Source: JBGTGG01 sp964398945 (GTDB lineage Bacteria > Bacteroidota > Bacteroidia > Cytophagales > Cyclobacteriaceae). From it: a stretch of 64,000 nt of DNA. Below, piece by piece: positions 44,469 to 52,561 of this stretch (positions within the stretch are counted from its first letter, which is position 1; each line of letters starts with the position of its first letter). The position numbers and the translations under genes were made by a program. The notes under the pieces are model-generated. The model saw only the letters and a program-made list of their open reading frames with translations, did not search any database and was not told the DNA's origin. The stretch covers positions 53,420 through 117,419 of the forward strand of contig CAYNOT010000017.1 in assembly GCA_964398945.1 (NCBI GenBank). Direction: 5' to 3'.

Positions 44469-45239
44469 ATGAAGAAAATTATCTCCTTATTGATCCGTTA
44501 TATACCCCGAAAATACCTCCAGCGCATCGGTGGGGCGGGGATGAAAGTAGTGGGGTTTTTCTATTCGGGGGATGCTGTTCAATGTACAGTCTGCGAAAAG
44601 ACGTACAAGAAATTCCTACCCTATGGCAGGATCAATCCGAGGTCAAATGCCTTGTGCCCAAATTGCTTGTCCCTTGAGCGGCACCGGTTGATCTGGTATT
44701 ATTTAAAGCACCGCACTTCTTTCTTCACAGAAAAACTCCACGTCCTCCACATCGCACCGGAAGCTTGTTTTATAGACCGGTTTGAAAAAATCCATGGCAA
44801 CGGGTACATCACCGCTGACATTGAATCCCCCCTGGCAAAAGTAAAAATGGACATCCATCAAATCCCTTTTGAAGAAAATACTTTTGATGTAGTGCTCTGC
44901 AACCATGTACTTGAACATGTTGAAAATGACATTCAGGCGGTGAGTGAAATCCAACGTGTTTTAAAACCAGGAGGGTTTGCCATCCTTCAGGTCCCGTTCT
45001 TCCATCCGCTGCCAGCGGAAACCATTGAAGACCCAACCATCACCGATAAAAGGGAAAGGGAAAAATTGTTCGGGCAAGATGACCACGTTCGCAAATACGG
45101 ATTGGATTACCCAAAACGATTGGAGCGTGCCGGATTAAAAGTTGAAGAGATCGATTTGTTCAAAATGCTTTCAGAAGCAGAAGTAAACCGATTTGGTTTT
45201 ATGAAAGGGGAAATTATTTATAAAGGAGTGAAAAAATAG
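44469..45239 (+). CDS. class I SAM-dependent methyltransferase with zinc ribbon
   Basis: ATG at 44469 is chosen over the GTG directly before it. The 256-residue protein has an N-terminal four-cysteine zinc ribbon (C39-T-V-C42 and C63-P-N-C66) followed by a Rossmann methyltransferase. That domain shows V-L-H-I-A-P-E-A as motif I, D-V-V-L-C-N-H-V-L-E-H as motif IV, and L-K-P-G-G-F-A as post motif, the UbiE/Coq5-like pattern. Motif I lacks the usual glycine run. The substrate is unknown; similar proteins modify sugars or lipids. It shares a transcript with the small gene upstream. Confidence 0.88.
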   Translation: MKKIISLLIRYIPRKYLQRIGGAGMKVVGFFYSGDAVQCTVCEKTYKKFLPYGRINPRSNALCPNCLSLERHRLIWYYLKHRTSFFTEKLHVLHIAPEACFIDRFEKIHGNGYITADIESPLAKVKMDIHQIPFEENTFDVVLCNHVLEHVENDIQAVSEIQRVLKPGGFAILQVPFFHPLPAETIEDPTITDKREREKLFGQDDHVRKYGLDYPKRLERAGLKVEEIDLFKMLSEAEVNRFGFMKGEIIYKGVKK

Positions 45240-45309
45240 TTATGGGTTATGGGTTATGGGTGTGGACAACTTATAACCCATATCTCATAACCCATAATTC
45301 ATAACCCAA
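45240..45309. repeat. 7-bp-period palindromic spacer repeat (TTATGGG / AACCCAT words)
   Basis: Ten consecutive 7-mers filling the convergent gap: ttatggg three times, tgtggac, aacttat, then aacccat, atctcat, aacccat, aattcat, aacccaa. Left and right arms are inverse complements, so it can fold into a long hairpin and could serve as a two-way terminator. It starts one base after the methyltransferase stop. Confidence 0.85.
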
Positions 45310-45316
45310 GTAAGAA

Positions 45317-46246
45317 CTATCCTAATTTCTCCAGCACTTCCATCACTTCCCTAACGTGATCGCGGCTTGTGTTCATCAACGCTTTCTCAGCATCGTTCAA
45401 ATCAAGTTCGATGATTTTTTCAACTCCGTTCTTACCAAGAATTGCAGGTACGCCCAGGTAGCAATCTTTGATACCGTATTCACCTTCAAGCTTTAAGCAA
45501 ACCGGCAATACCCTGCGCTGGTCTTTTACAATCGCTTCTACCATTTGGGCTGCTGCCGAACCCGGTGCATACCAGGCAGATGTTCCCATCAATTTCACCA
45601 ATTCGCCACCACCAACTTTGGTGCGCTCAATGATTGCATTAAGCTTATCCGTGTCGATTAGTTCTGTCACCGGAATTCCTGCCACAGTAGTATAACGCGG
45701 CAATGGCACCATCGTATCGCCATGACCACCTAAGAGTACAGCTTGAATTTCTTTTGGGGAAACATTCAACGCTTCCGCCAAAAATGCGCGGTACCGTGCG
45801 GTATCTAAAATCCCTGCCATTCCCATCAGGCGGGTCCTTGGAAGCTTGGAAGTGATGTGTGCCTGGTAGGTCATTACATCCAATGGGTTGGATACCACAA
45901 TGATGATCGCATCCGGTGAATGTTTGACAATATTTTCCGTAACCGATTTTACAATACCGGCATTGGTTCCGATCAGGTCGTCACGGCTCATGCCCGGTTT
46001 GCGGGGAAGCCCGGAAGTGATTACCACTACATCCGAACCTGCTGTTCGTGCGTAGTCATTGGTAACACCAATCGTACGGCTATCATACTGATTGATAGGG
46101 GCTTTCTGCCAAATATCAAGTGCCTTGCCTTCGGCCAGACCTTCTTTGATATCGATTAAAACAATTTCGTTTGCCACCTCACGGTAGGCAAGTACATCGG
46201 CACAGGTTGCGCCAACATTACCGGCACCAACTACAGTAACTTTCAT
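45317..46246 (-). CDS. mdh: malate dehydrogenase
   Basis: A 309-residue NAD-dependent enzyme of the TCA cycle that interconverts malate and oxaloacetate. Motifs: G7-A-G-N-V-G12 nucleotide loop, L-P-R-K-P-G-M-S-R-D-D-L with catalytic arginines, and G-G-H-G-D-T-M-V-P-L with the catalytic histidine. It is of the LDH-like MDH branch normal in Bacteroidota; the arginine in the L-P-R-K loop supports MDH rather than LDH. Preceded upstream by a hairpin that may terminate tilS transcription. Confidence 0.96.
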   Translation of the reverse strand: MKVTVVGAGNVGATCADVLAYREVANEIVLIDIKEGLAEGKALDIWQKAPINQYDSRTIGVTNDYARTAGSDVVVITSGLPRKPGMSRDDLIGTNAGIVKSVTENIVKHSPDAIIIVVSNPLDVMTYQAHITSKLPRTRLMGMAGILDTARYRAFLAEALNVSPKEIQAVLLGGHGDTMVPLPRYTTVAGIPVTELIDTDKLNAIIERTKVGGGELVKLMGTSAWYAPGSAAAQMVEAIVKDQRRVLPVCLKLEGEYGIKDCYLGVPAILGKNGVEKIIELDLNDAEKALMNTSRDHVREVMEVLEKLG

Positions 46247-46271
46247 AATACATGATTTTTAAATGGTGAAA

Positions 46272-46308
46272 ATAAAAGGAAGGCAATACTCAAATGAATG
46301 TTGCCTTT
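46272..46308 (-). terminator. probable terminator between tilS and mdh
   Basis: Stem AAGGCAA (46280-46286) / TTGCCTT (46301-46307), loop 14 nt, followed on the minus strand by CCTTTTATTTT. It lies about 110 bp past the tilS stop and could instead be part of the mdh leader. Confidence 0.45.
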
Positions 46309-46418
46309 GGATAATTCAAATCGGTGAAATTTGGGGTAATTCAATGCTTTATTTAAAACGAGAATTGGAATCCTAAACAGGCGGGCAAGTTATTAATAAG
46401 GTGTGAATTTGAAAATGA

Positions 46419-47738
46419 TTATTGGATATTCCGGATAATTATTGCGCGCTGGGTGTGGTCTGTGATTTTAAAAAGATCACTAATGCGATGCCCAACCACC
46501 CAACAAATCTTGCCACCGGAGAGCAACACCGTTACCCCCTCCTTTTCCGGAAGGGAAACCTTCTGGTCAATCAGGAAATCGCTCACCTTCTTATGCTGGC
46601 GCATTCCCAAGGGCACAAATTGATCACCGTTCCCCCAATTCCGCCAACACAATGGGAATTCAAGTACATCCGCATCCAGCATGGCAATAGTTGGGTCTTT
46701 TTCTATAGCAGGAATGTCCTCAGTCAATTCAATGGAAAGCGAAGTATTGCCCAAATGGACAATCTGTTGTCCACTTTCTATTTGTACACTTTCGTGTGAT
46801 GATGGTCTCCCCTCGGTAACGATAATATGCTCCCGGTCAATGGTGACCCGAAAACTTTTTGAATAAAATGACCTGCCCGTTTCATGTGGCACCACAATAG
46901 CCTTGCACTGATCAAAAGAGAATCCAAACGTCTTGATAAAATACCAAAGCACTACGGCAGGCGATGAGGTTGATAACAGGCCCGGAATGTTTATGCTCGT
47001 ACCCGTACTGTTCCCTTCAACCCACCGGCTTTTAAGGTATGCTATCTGGTCACTCACCAAGTCCTTTACACCAACCAATCTTTCCTTTGTCGTTAAAAAC
47101 CCGTCTTCAAGTGAGGGGTTTAGCTTCCTCAGTTGAGGGATAACCTGATGTCGGATAAAATTACGATCGTAATCACTGGTTTGATTGCTCGCATCCTCTC
47201 TCCAATCTATCGCGTGGTCTTTGGCATACTTCTCAATCTCCTTTTTACTGAATGTCAACAACGGCCTGACAACATTTCGATTGGAAACTGGAATTCCAAT
47301 AAGTCCATCGAATCCGGTACCCCGAACTAAATTTAACAATACTGTTTCAAGATCATCATTCAGGTGATGGGCTGTTGCCAGCAAATCCATACCTTCCTCA
47401 TTCATCAACTCATCAAACCAACTATACCGTAAATCACGTGCTGCCATCTGAATGGATACTTTTCTTTCCACGGCATATCCGGTGGTAGAAAACCGTTTTG
47501 TATAAAACGCTATACCAAAGCGATCACACACCTGCTTAACAAACTTTTCATCTTCGTCAGATTCCTTCCCCCGCAATTGAAAATTACAGTGGGCAACGGC
47601 AATCCTATACGATGACTGCCGGAAAATATCCAGCATCACCATCGAATCCATGCCACCGCTTACCGCCAGCAATATCTTTTGGTTGGATCCAACAAGTTTT
47701 GAGTTTTCATTAATATGGTTCAGAAATTGCTCTAGCAT
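46419..47738 (-). CDS. tilS: tRNA(Ile)-lysidine synthetase
   Basis: A 439-residue enzyme that converts the wobble C of tRNA-Ile2 (CAT) to lysidine with ATP and lysine. The PP-loop S27-G-G-M-D-S32 is intact, followed by the TilS core (A-H-C-N-F-Q-L-R-G, D-D-L-E-T, and R-E-D-A-S-N-Q-x-x-x-Y-x-R-N). The C-terminal ~130 residues carry the TilS-C domain. Its substrate tRNA is encoded in this window at 9217-9291. The start lies 5 nt after a TATCTTTG box. Confidence 0.96.
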   Translation of the reverse strand: MLEQFLNHINENSKLVGSNQKILLAVSGGMDSMVMLDIFRQSSYRIAVAHCNFQLRGKESDEDEKFVKQVCDRFGIAFYTKRFSTTGYAVERKVSIQMAARDLRYSWFDELMNEEGMDLLATAHHLNDDLETVLLNLVRGTGFDGLIGIPVSNRNVVRPLLTFSKKEIEKYAKDHAIDWREDASNQTSDYDRNFIRHQVIPQLRKLNPSLEDGFLTTKERLVGVKDLVSDQIAYLKSRWVEGNSTGTSINIPGLLSTSSPAVVLWYFIKTFGFSFDQCKAIVVPHETGRSFYSKSFRVTIDREHIIVTEGRPSSHESVQIESGQQIVHLGNTSLSIELTEDIPAIEKDPTIAMLDADVLEFPLCWRNWGNGDQFVPLGMRQHKKVSDFLIDQKVSLPEKEGVTVLLSGGKICWVVGHRISDLFKITDHTQRAIIIRNIQ

Positions 47739-47743
47739 CGCCT

Positions 47744-47751
47744 CAAAGATA
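47744..47751 (-). promoter_or_regulatory. tilS -7 box (TATCTTTG on the minus strand)
   Basis: Perfect TAnnTTTG with only 5 nt between the box and the ATG, so transcription would start at or next to the start codon (leaderless). Confidence 0.5.
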
Positions 47752-47763
47752 AGTTCAAATAGC

Positions 47764-47771
47764 TAATTTTG
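47764..47771 (+). promoter_or_regulatory. OstA-like gene -7 box TAATTTTG
   Basis: Perfect TAnnTTTG, 6 nt before the ATG at 47778, again suggesting a leaderless message. It lies back to back with the tilS box in a 39-bp divergent gap. Confidence 0.5.
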
Positions 47772-47777
47772 CCCTGA

Positions 47778-49316
47778 ATGAATTTTAAGCACTTCCTGAT
47801 ATTTGTCCTCACCTTCTCTTCGGTTGGTATGGTTTACAGCCAAACCAAAGTCGAATTAAAGCAGGCCGATCAACTGGAAGGGGCTATTCGCAATAATCAG
47901 CAATTTCAAAAACTAATTGGCAATGTGGTCCTTACCCAAAACACAACCACTATTTACTGCGATTCTGCCTATTTGTTCAGGGGCACCAACCAGGTTGAAG
48001 CTTTTGGAAAAGTGAAAATTACCGATGGTGACTCGGTGACCATCACCGCCAAACGACTTGAGTACGATGGCAATATAAAACTCGCCAAGCTCCGTGGCAA
48101 TGTGGTTTTTACTAAACTTAAAACGGCAACACTTTACACTGAAAACCTTGATTTTGACCGGATTAAAAACCAGGCGTACTATTTCAATGGCGGTAAGCTG
48201 GTGGACTCGGTCAATGTGCTCAACAGCAAAAAAGGATACTATGATATCAACACCGATATGATGTCCTTTAAAAAAGATGTTGACGTTAAAAACCCGGATT
48301 ATACAATGCAATCGGATAGCCTGCAATACAACTCCCAAACAAAAATCATCTACTTCCGAACCGCTACACTGGTCACCAATAAAGATGGGGATAAATTCGA
48401 TTATGAAGGGGGCGAACACAACACCACTAACAAGCTCTCCGATTTTGCAATTGGAACCCTCGAAACAAAGAGCTATACCATCGAAGCGGGATCGTATAAG
48501 CTGGACGATGTGCAGAAGTTTTATAAACTTAGAACGGATGTGGTAATGGTTTCCAAAGAAGAGCAATTGATCATCCATGGTCAATCTGCTGATTATGACA
48601 GGAAGAATGGCATTACCAAAGTATATGACAACGCCTTCTTCGCAAAAATCCTGGGCAACAACGACACCCTGTACATTGGTGCGGATACATTGGTGTCGAT
48701 TGAAAGCGATGACCCGGCCAAAAAGCAAATACTGGCCTACAACAATGTGAAAATTTACAGGACTACCATGCAGGGCATTGCAGATTCGCTGGAGTACAGG
48801 GCATTGGACAGCACAATATATTTTTATCGTAATCCGGTATTGTGGAGTGACGAAAACCAGATTACCGCAGATTCCATGCGGTTGCTCATTAAAGACAACA
48901 AGCCCCACAAAATGTACATGAATGTAAATGCCTTTGTCATCTCGCAGGATTCCCTTAAAAATTACAACCAGATAAAAGGGAGAAAGATGACCGCCAGCTT
49001 TTCGAATGCAAACATTAGCCGGGTGGATGTGGAGGGGAATGGAGAGAGCCTTTATTTCGCATTGGACGAAGAAGACCAATCCCTTATGGGGATGAACAAA
49101 ACAGTCTGTAGTAGTATTACTATTCGTTTCCTCAACGGGCAAGTCAACAACCTTTCCTTTTATACCAATCCCGATGCCCAATTTATCCCTCCGCATGAAC
49201 TAAAAATCGAAGAGAAACAACTAAAAGGATTTAACTGGCGGGGCGAGGGCCGTCCCAAACGTGACGATGTTGTAAAGCGGCCACAAAAAGAAAAGAAAAA
49301 CATGGCTGAACGTTAG
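47778..49316 (+). CDS. OstA-like (LptA/LptD-N domain) LPS transport protein
   Basis: A 512-residue protein with a signal peptide (M-N-F-K-H-F-L-I-F-V, cut after M-V-Y-S-Q). Repeated beta-jellyroll units with the OstA pattern (Y-C-D-S-A-Y-L-F, G-D-S-V-T-I-T-A-K-R-L-E-Y-D-G, L-R-G-N-V-V) fill most of it. Such proteins bridge the periplasm to carry lipopolysaccharide. It is larger than E. coli LptA and typical of the Bacteroidota OstA-like family. The tail is basic and E/K rich. Confidence 0.92.
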   Translation: MNFKHFLIFVLTFSSVGMVYSQTKVELKQADQLEGAIRNNQQFQKLIGNVVLTQNTTTIYCDSAYLFRGTNQVEAFGKVKITDGDSVTITAKRLEYDGNIKLAKLRGNVVFTKLKTATLYTENLDFDRIKNQAYYFNGGKLVDSVNVLNSKKGYYDINTDMMSFKKDVDVKNPDYTMQSDSLQYNSQTKIIYFRTATLVTNKDGDKFDYEGGEHNTTNKLSDFAIGTLETKSYTIEAGSYKLDDVQKFYKLRTDVVMVSKEEQLIIHGQSADYDRKNGITKVYDNAFFAKILGNNDTLYIGADTLVSIESDDPAKKQILAYNNVKIYRTTMQGIADSLEYRALDSTIYFYRNPVLWSDENQITADSMRLLIKDNKPHKMYMNVNAFVISQDSLKNYNQIKGRKMTASFSNANISRVDVEGNGESLYFALDEEDQSLMGMNKTVCSSITIRFLNGQVNNLSFYTNPDAQFIPPHELKIEEKQLKGFNWRGEGRPKRDDVVKRPQKEKKNMAER

Positions 49317-49416
49317 TACTCAAAAAATATTGTAACCATCACAAAAAAATAATCCATTCCACTGTGATTTCCCGTTAAAAAGTCTAAATTTTGTGGAATA
49401 TGGATAGTGTGTGTTT

Positions 49417-50121
49417 ATGAGAAACCTATTGTTGGTGGCACTTTTTTACTTTTTAAGCTTTGCCTTATTCGGCCAGGGCTTTGAAGTTTCCGCCATCAAC
49501 GAATCTTTTCGGGGAAATATTGGGGAAACCATTAAAGCCCCCTTGCGGATAAAAAATACAACCGACCGCCCCATCACCCTGATAATCAGAAGGCTTGAAT
49601 CACAATTGGGCACAACACAAAGTAACTTTTTCTGTATCGATGGCAATTGCCTGGATAGCCGCATTGAAGATTACCAACTTAAAATTGAACCTAATCAAAC
49701 CATCTCAACCCTTGAAATAGGGCTGGAAGCAGGCATCGCCCCGGGTATTAGCTCGGCCCGTTACCTGATTTACAATCGGTTCAATACAAGCGACAGCTAT
49801 GAAATTGAAATGAATTTTGCTGTCGATGAGAAAAAAGTTGAAAAGAACATCTATTCCTCCAGGAATATAACCGTCCAGGATGTATACCCTAACCCGGTTA
49901 CCGATTTCGCAAATATTGACTACAGGATTTTGAATGATAATATCCATGCTAAAATCACCCTTCATAATATCCTGGGAAACGTTTTGGGTGAATATGAACT
50001 CCCCACGTTGGAATCGATGGTAAAAGTCAGGACAGAATCCTTGAGTTCAGGGATTTACTTTTACACCCTCTATGTCGACAATGAAGCAGTAATGACGCGT
50101 AAAATCGTTGTAAAAAAATAA
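49417..50121 (+). CDS. T9SS type A sorting domain-containing protein
   Basis: ATG at 49417 (M-R-N-L-L-L-V-A) follows a GTG two codons earlier and starts a signal peptide ending near A-L-F-G-Q. The 234-residue protein has an N-terminal Ig-like beta domain (~25-140) with two cysteines (C-I-D-G-N-C), then a type A C-terminal sorting domain: V-Y-P-N-P-V-T-D-F-A start, L-G-N-V-L-G-E-Y middle, G-I-Y-F-Y end with a K-K terminus. Surface-exposed or secreted through T9SS. Role unknown. Confidence 0.9.
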   Translation: MRNLLLVALFYFLSFALFGQGFEVSAINESFRGNIGETIKAPLRIKNTTDRPITLIIRRLESQLGTTQSNFFCIDGNCLDSRIEDYQLKIEPNQTISTLEIGLEAGIAPGISSARYLIYNRFNTSDSYEIEMNFAVDEKKVEKNIYSSRNITVQDVYPNPVTDFANIDYRILNDNIHAKITLHNILGNVLGEYELPTLESMVKVRTESLSSGIYFYTLYVDNEAVMTRKIVVKK

Positions 50122-50182
50122 ATTGGGCCAAAAAGAAACGCATTAATCAAAAAACGCGTTTTCCCATTCGGTTTCACATCCT

Positions 50183-50190
50183 TATATTTG
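50183..50190 (+). promoter_or_regulatory. bamD -7 promoter box TATATTTG
   Basis: Perfect TAnnTTTG with 7 nt to the bamD ATG; no clear -33 TTTG. Another probable leaderless start. Confidence 0.5.
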
Positions 50191-50197
50191 CGGGCTT

Positions 50198-51004
50198 ATG
50201 CGTAGAAGTATTCAGGTCTTATTTATTTTATCCCTTGCCATTCTCTGGACATCCTGTAACCGGCATTTTCGCAAAGTCGAGAAAAACCCCGATTGGCGTG
50301 TAAAGTATGAAGCGGCCTTAAAATATTACGAAAAGAAGGAGTACTATAAAGCATCAGTGCTTTTTGACCAGATTATGCCGATTGTACGTGGATTGCCCGA
50401 AGGTGAGAAAGTACAGTTTTACCTGGCCTACTGCCAGTATTATGATGGGCTATACATTCTTGCGGCAGAGCAGTTCAAAACATTTTATACAACATACGGC
50501 AGAAGTGCTTTTGTTGAAGAAGCACGTTTTATGTATGCGTATTCATTGGACGGAAATTCCCCCGATTCCAATCTTGACCAATCTTCCAGCATTGAAGCGA
50601 TGAACGCCATGCAGGTATTCATTAACCGCTATCCCACCAGCAAGTTTCGGGAACAGGCTTTTAAAATTATTGAAACCACCCAAATAAAGCTTGAGAAAAA
50701 AGGGTTTGACAATGCAAAGCAGTACCACAGGATGAGGCAATACAAAGCAGCCATTGTTGCTTTGACCAATTTCAGGATCAACTTCCCAGACTCCAAGTAC
50801 CAGGAAGAAGCCTATACACTTCAGTTGGAAAGCCAGTACCAACTCGCAGTGCAGAGTTTTAGCAACAAACAAAGAGAGAGGTTTCAAGATGTTGTAGATA
50901 CCTACAAAGAATTCATTGACAAATTCCCAAACAGCAAATTACTGCGCGATGCAGAAAAGATATACACCGAAACACAAGTTAAATTACAAGAATTAAATTC
51001 ATAA
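50198..51004 (+). CDS. bamD: outer membrane protein assembly factor BamD
   Basis: A 268-residue lipoprotein: signal peptide with the lipobox L-W-T-S-C at 16-20 (acylated cysteine C20), then five TPR-like helical pairs with Y-x-x-K-x-Y-Y-K-A and the F-x-x-x-Y-P-x-S-K-F and F-P-D-S-K-Y repeats typical of BamD. It is an essential part of the beta-barrel assembly machine. It heads a run of housekeeping genes on the same strand: rpoZ 2 bp later, then coaBC, porD and recN. Confidence 0.95.
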   Translation: MRRSIQVLFILSLAILWTSCNRHFRKVEKNPDWRVKYEAALKYYEKKEYYKASVLFDQIMPIVRGLPEGEKVQFYLAYCQYYDGLYILAAEQFKTFYTTYGRSAFVEEARFMYAYSLDGNSPDSNLDQSSSIEAMNAMQVFINRYPTSKFREQAFKIIETTQIKLEKKGFDNAKQYHRMRQYKAAIVALTNFRINFPDSKYQEEAYTLQLESQYQLAVQSFSNKQRERFQDVVDTYKEFIDKFPNSKLLRDAEKIYTETQVKLQELNS

Positions 51005-51006
51005 CC

Positions 51007-51327
51007 ATGGCTATACAATCATCTATCATTACCCGCGACACCGAGACAATTGCAGATGCAACCGGAAACATCTACGAATCAGTAGTCGTGATTTCAAAAC
51101 GTGCCCGTCAAATCGCAGTGAATATAAAAGAAGAGTTGAGCAACAAACTCGCTGAATTTGCAACTACTGTCGATAACCTTGAAGAGGTTTTTGAAAACCG
51201 TGAGCAAATTGAAATCTCCAGGTTTTACGAACGTATGCCAAAGCCAACCATGACCGCAACGGAAGAGTTTCTTGAAGGCAAACTCAACTATCGGTTCCGC
51301 AACGAAGATCCTACTACAGAATTGTAA
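51007..51327 (+). CDS. rpoZ: DNA-directed RNA polymerase subunit omega
   Basis: A 106-residue protein of the Bacteroidota omega form, with D-A-T-G-N-I-Y-E-S-V-V-V-I-S-K-R-A-R-Q as the conserved helix 1 region and a long C-terminal extension ending in R-F-R-N-E-D. Omega assists assembly of beta-prime. The bamD stop is two bases upstream; the order bamD-rpoZ-coaBC is the usual one in the phylum. Confidence 0.93.
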   Translation: MAIQSSIITRDTETIADATGNIYESVVVISKRARQIAVNIKEELSNKLAEFATTVDNLEEVFENREQIEISRFYERMPKPTMTATEEFLEGKLNYRFRNEDPTTEL

Positions 51328-51358
51328 TCAGGGGAATCCTCAAAAAGGAAATCCGATC

Positions 51359-52561
51359 ATGCTGAAAGGCAAAAAAATCCTTCTGGGCATTAGTGGAAGT
51401 ATCGCTGCTTATAAAGCAGCTGTACTTACCCGGTTGCTCGTTAAAGAAGGCGCAGTTGTAAAAGTCATCATGACACCTGCTGCAAAAGACTTTATCACCC
51501 CCCTCACGCTTTCCACACTTTCCAAAAACCCGGTACTCGCTGAGTTTGTTAAAAACGAGGCTGGGGAATGGAACAACCATGTTGAGCTGGGGCTTTGGGC
51601 TGATGCAATGATTATCGCCCCCGCCAGTGCCAATACCCTCGCCAAAATGGCAAACGGGCTTTGCGATAACCTTCTCCTCGCGGTTTACCTATCGGCACGA
51701 TGCCCGGTTTTTTTTGCACCGGCAATGGACCTTGATATGTTGCAACATGCCGCAACCCAATCCAATATCGAACGCCTCCAACACTTTGGCAATACCCTCA
51801 TCGCACCCAACCATGGGGAACTTGCCAGTGGCCTTGTAGGCAATGGCCGAATGGCCGAACCGGAAGAAATACTTGAACACATCACTTTTTTTTTTCAACA
51901 ACAAAACAAACTAAAAGGTAAAACTGCTTTGGTTACAGCAGGCCCCACAAACGAACCAATAGACCCCGTTCGTTTTATTGGCAACAACTCAAGTGGAAAA
52001 ATGGGGTTCGCAATCGCTGAAGCCCTGGCGAAAAAAGGGGCGGATGTAAAATTAATAACAGGCCCTTCATCCCAACATATCAATGTACCGGGCATTGACG
52101 TTATCCATGTAAAAACTGCGGAAGAAATGTACAAGGCCTGTCGACCCATTTTTAAAGATTCCACTATCGCTGTCTTCGCTGCAGCTGTTGCTGATTACCG
52201 GCCTGAAGTTTCTGCTCCTCAAAAAATCAAAAAAGATGAAGCGGGTATGCGTGTTGACCTTGTTAAAACCATTGACATTGCCGCAACACTTGGAAAAGAA
52301 AAAAGGAACGATCAACTGACCATAGGCTTTGCATTGGAAACCGAAAATGAAACCGCCAATGCCTTGAAGAAAATGAAAACCAAAAATTTTGATTTGATTG
52401 TGTTGAACTCTTTACAAGATAAGGGGGCCGGATTTGGGCACGACACGAATCGAATTCGTATTTTTGATAAGGAAGAAAACGAACAGCTATTCGAACTTAA
52501 AACAAAAAGGGAAGTTGCTGAAGACATTGTTCAGGCCATTATAAAAAAAATCGATGCGTAA
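51359..52561 (+). CDS. coaBC: bifunctional phosphopantothenoylcysteine decarboxylase / phosphopantothenate--cysteine ligase
   Basis: ATG at 51359 (M-L-K-G-K-K-I-L) is the start; an upstream in-frame ATG lies inside rpoZ. The 400-residue protein makes 4'-phosphopantetheine for CoA. The N-terminal CoaC part has G-I-S-G-S-I-A-A-Y-K, the flavin-binding A-P-A-S-A-N-T, and a decarboxylase H-V-E-L motif. The CoaB part, from about residue 185, has G-P-T-N-E-P-I-D-P-V-R and A-V-A-D-Y-R-P. Its end overlaps porD by eight bases. Confidence 0.96.
   Translation: MLKGKKILLGISGSIAAYKAAVLTRLLVKEGAVVKVIMTPAAKDFITPLTLSTLSKNPVLAEFVKNEAGEWNNHVELGLWADAMIIAPASANTLAKMANGLCDNLLLAVYLSARCPVFFAPAMDLDMLQHAATQSNIERLQHFGNTLIAPNHGELASGLVGNGRMAEPEEILEHITFFFQQQNKLKGKTALVTAGPTNEPIDPVRFIGNNSSGKMGFAIAEALAKKGADVKLITGPSSQHINVPGIDVIHVKTAEEMYKACRPIFKDSTIAVFAAAVADYRPEVSAPQKIKKDEAGMRVDLVKTIDIAATLGKEKRNDQLTIGFALETENETANALKKMKTKNFDLIVLNSLQDKGAGFGHDTNRIRIFDKEENEQLFELKTKREVAEDIVQAIIKKIDA

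Noticed and set aside
47913..49196. 427-codon open frame on the minus strand opposite the OstA-like gene
   Set aside because: Shadow of a well-supported gene; its translation is low-complexity hydrophobic with no family features and no promoter.
50137..50168. Terminator after the gene ending at 50121 (GAAACGC ... GCGTTTTC)
   Set aside because: Mismatch in the short stem and overlap with the palindrome AAAACGCGTTTT; no T run in the right place.
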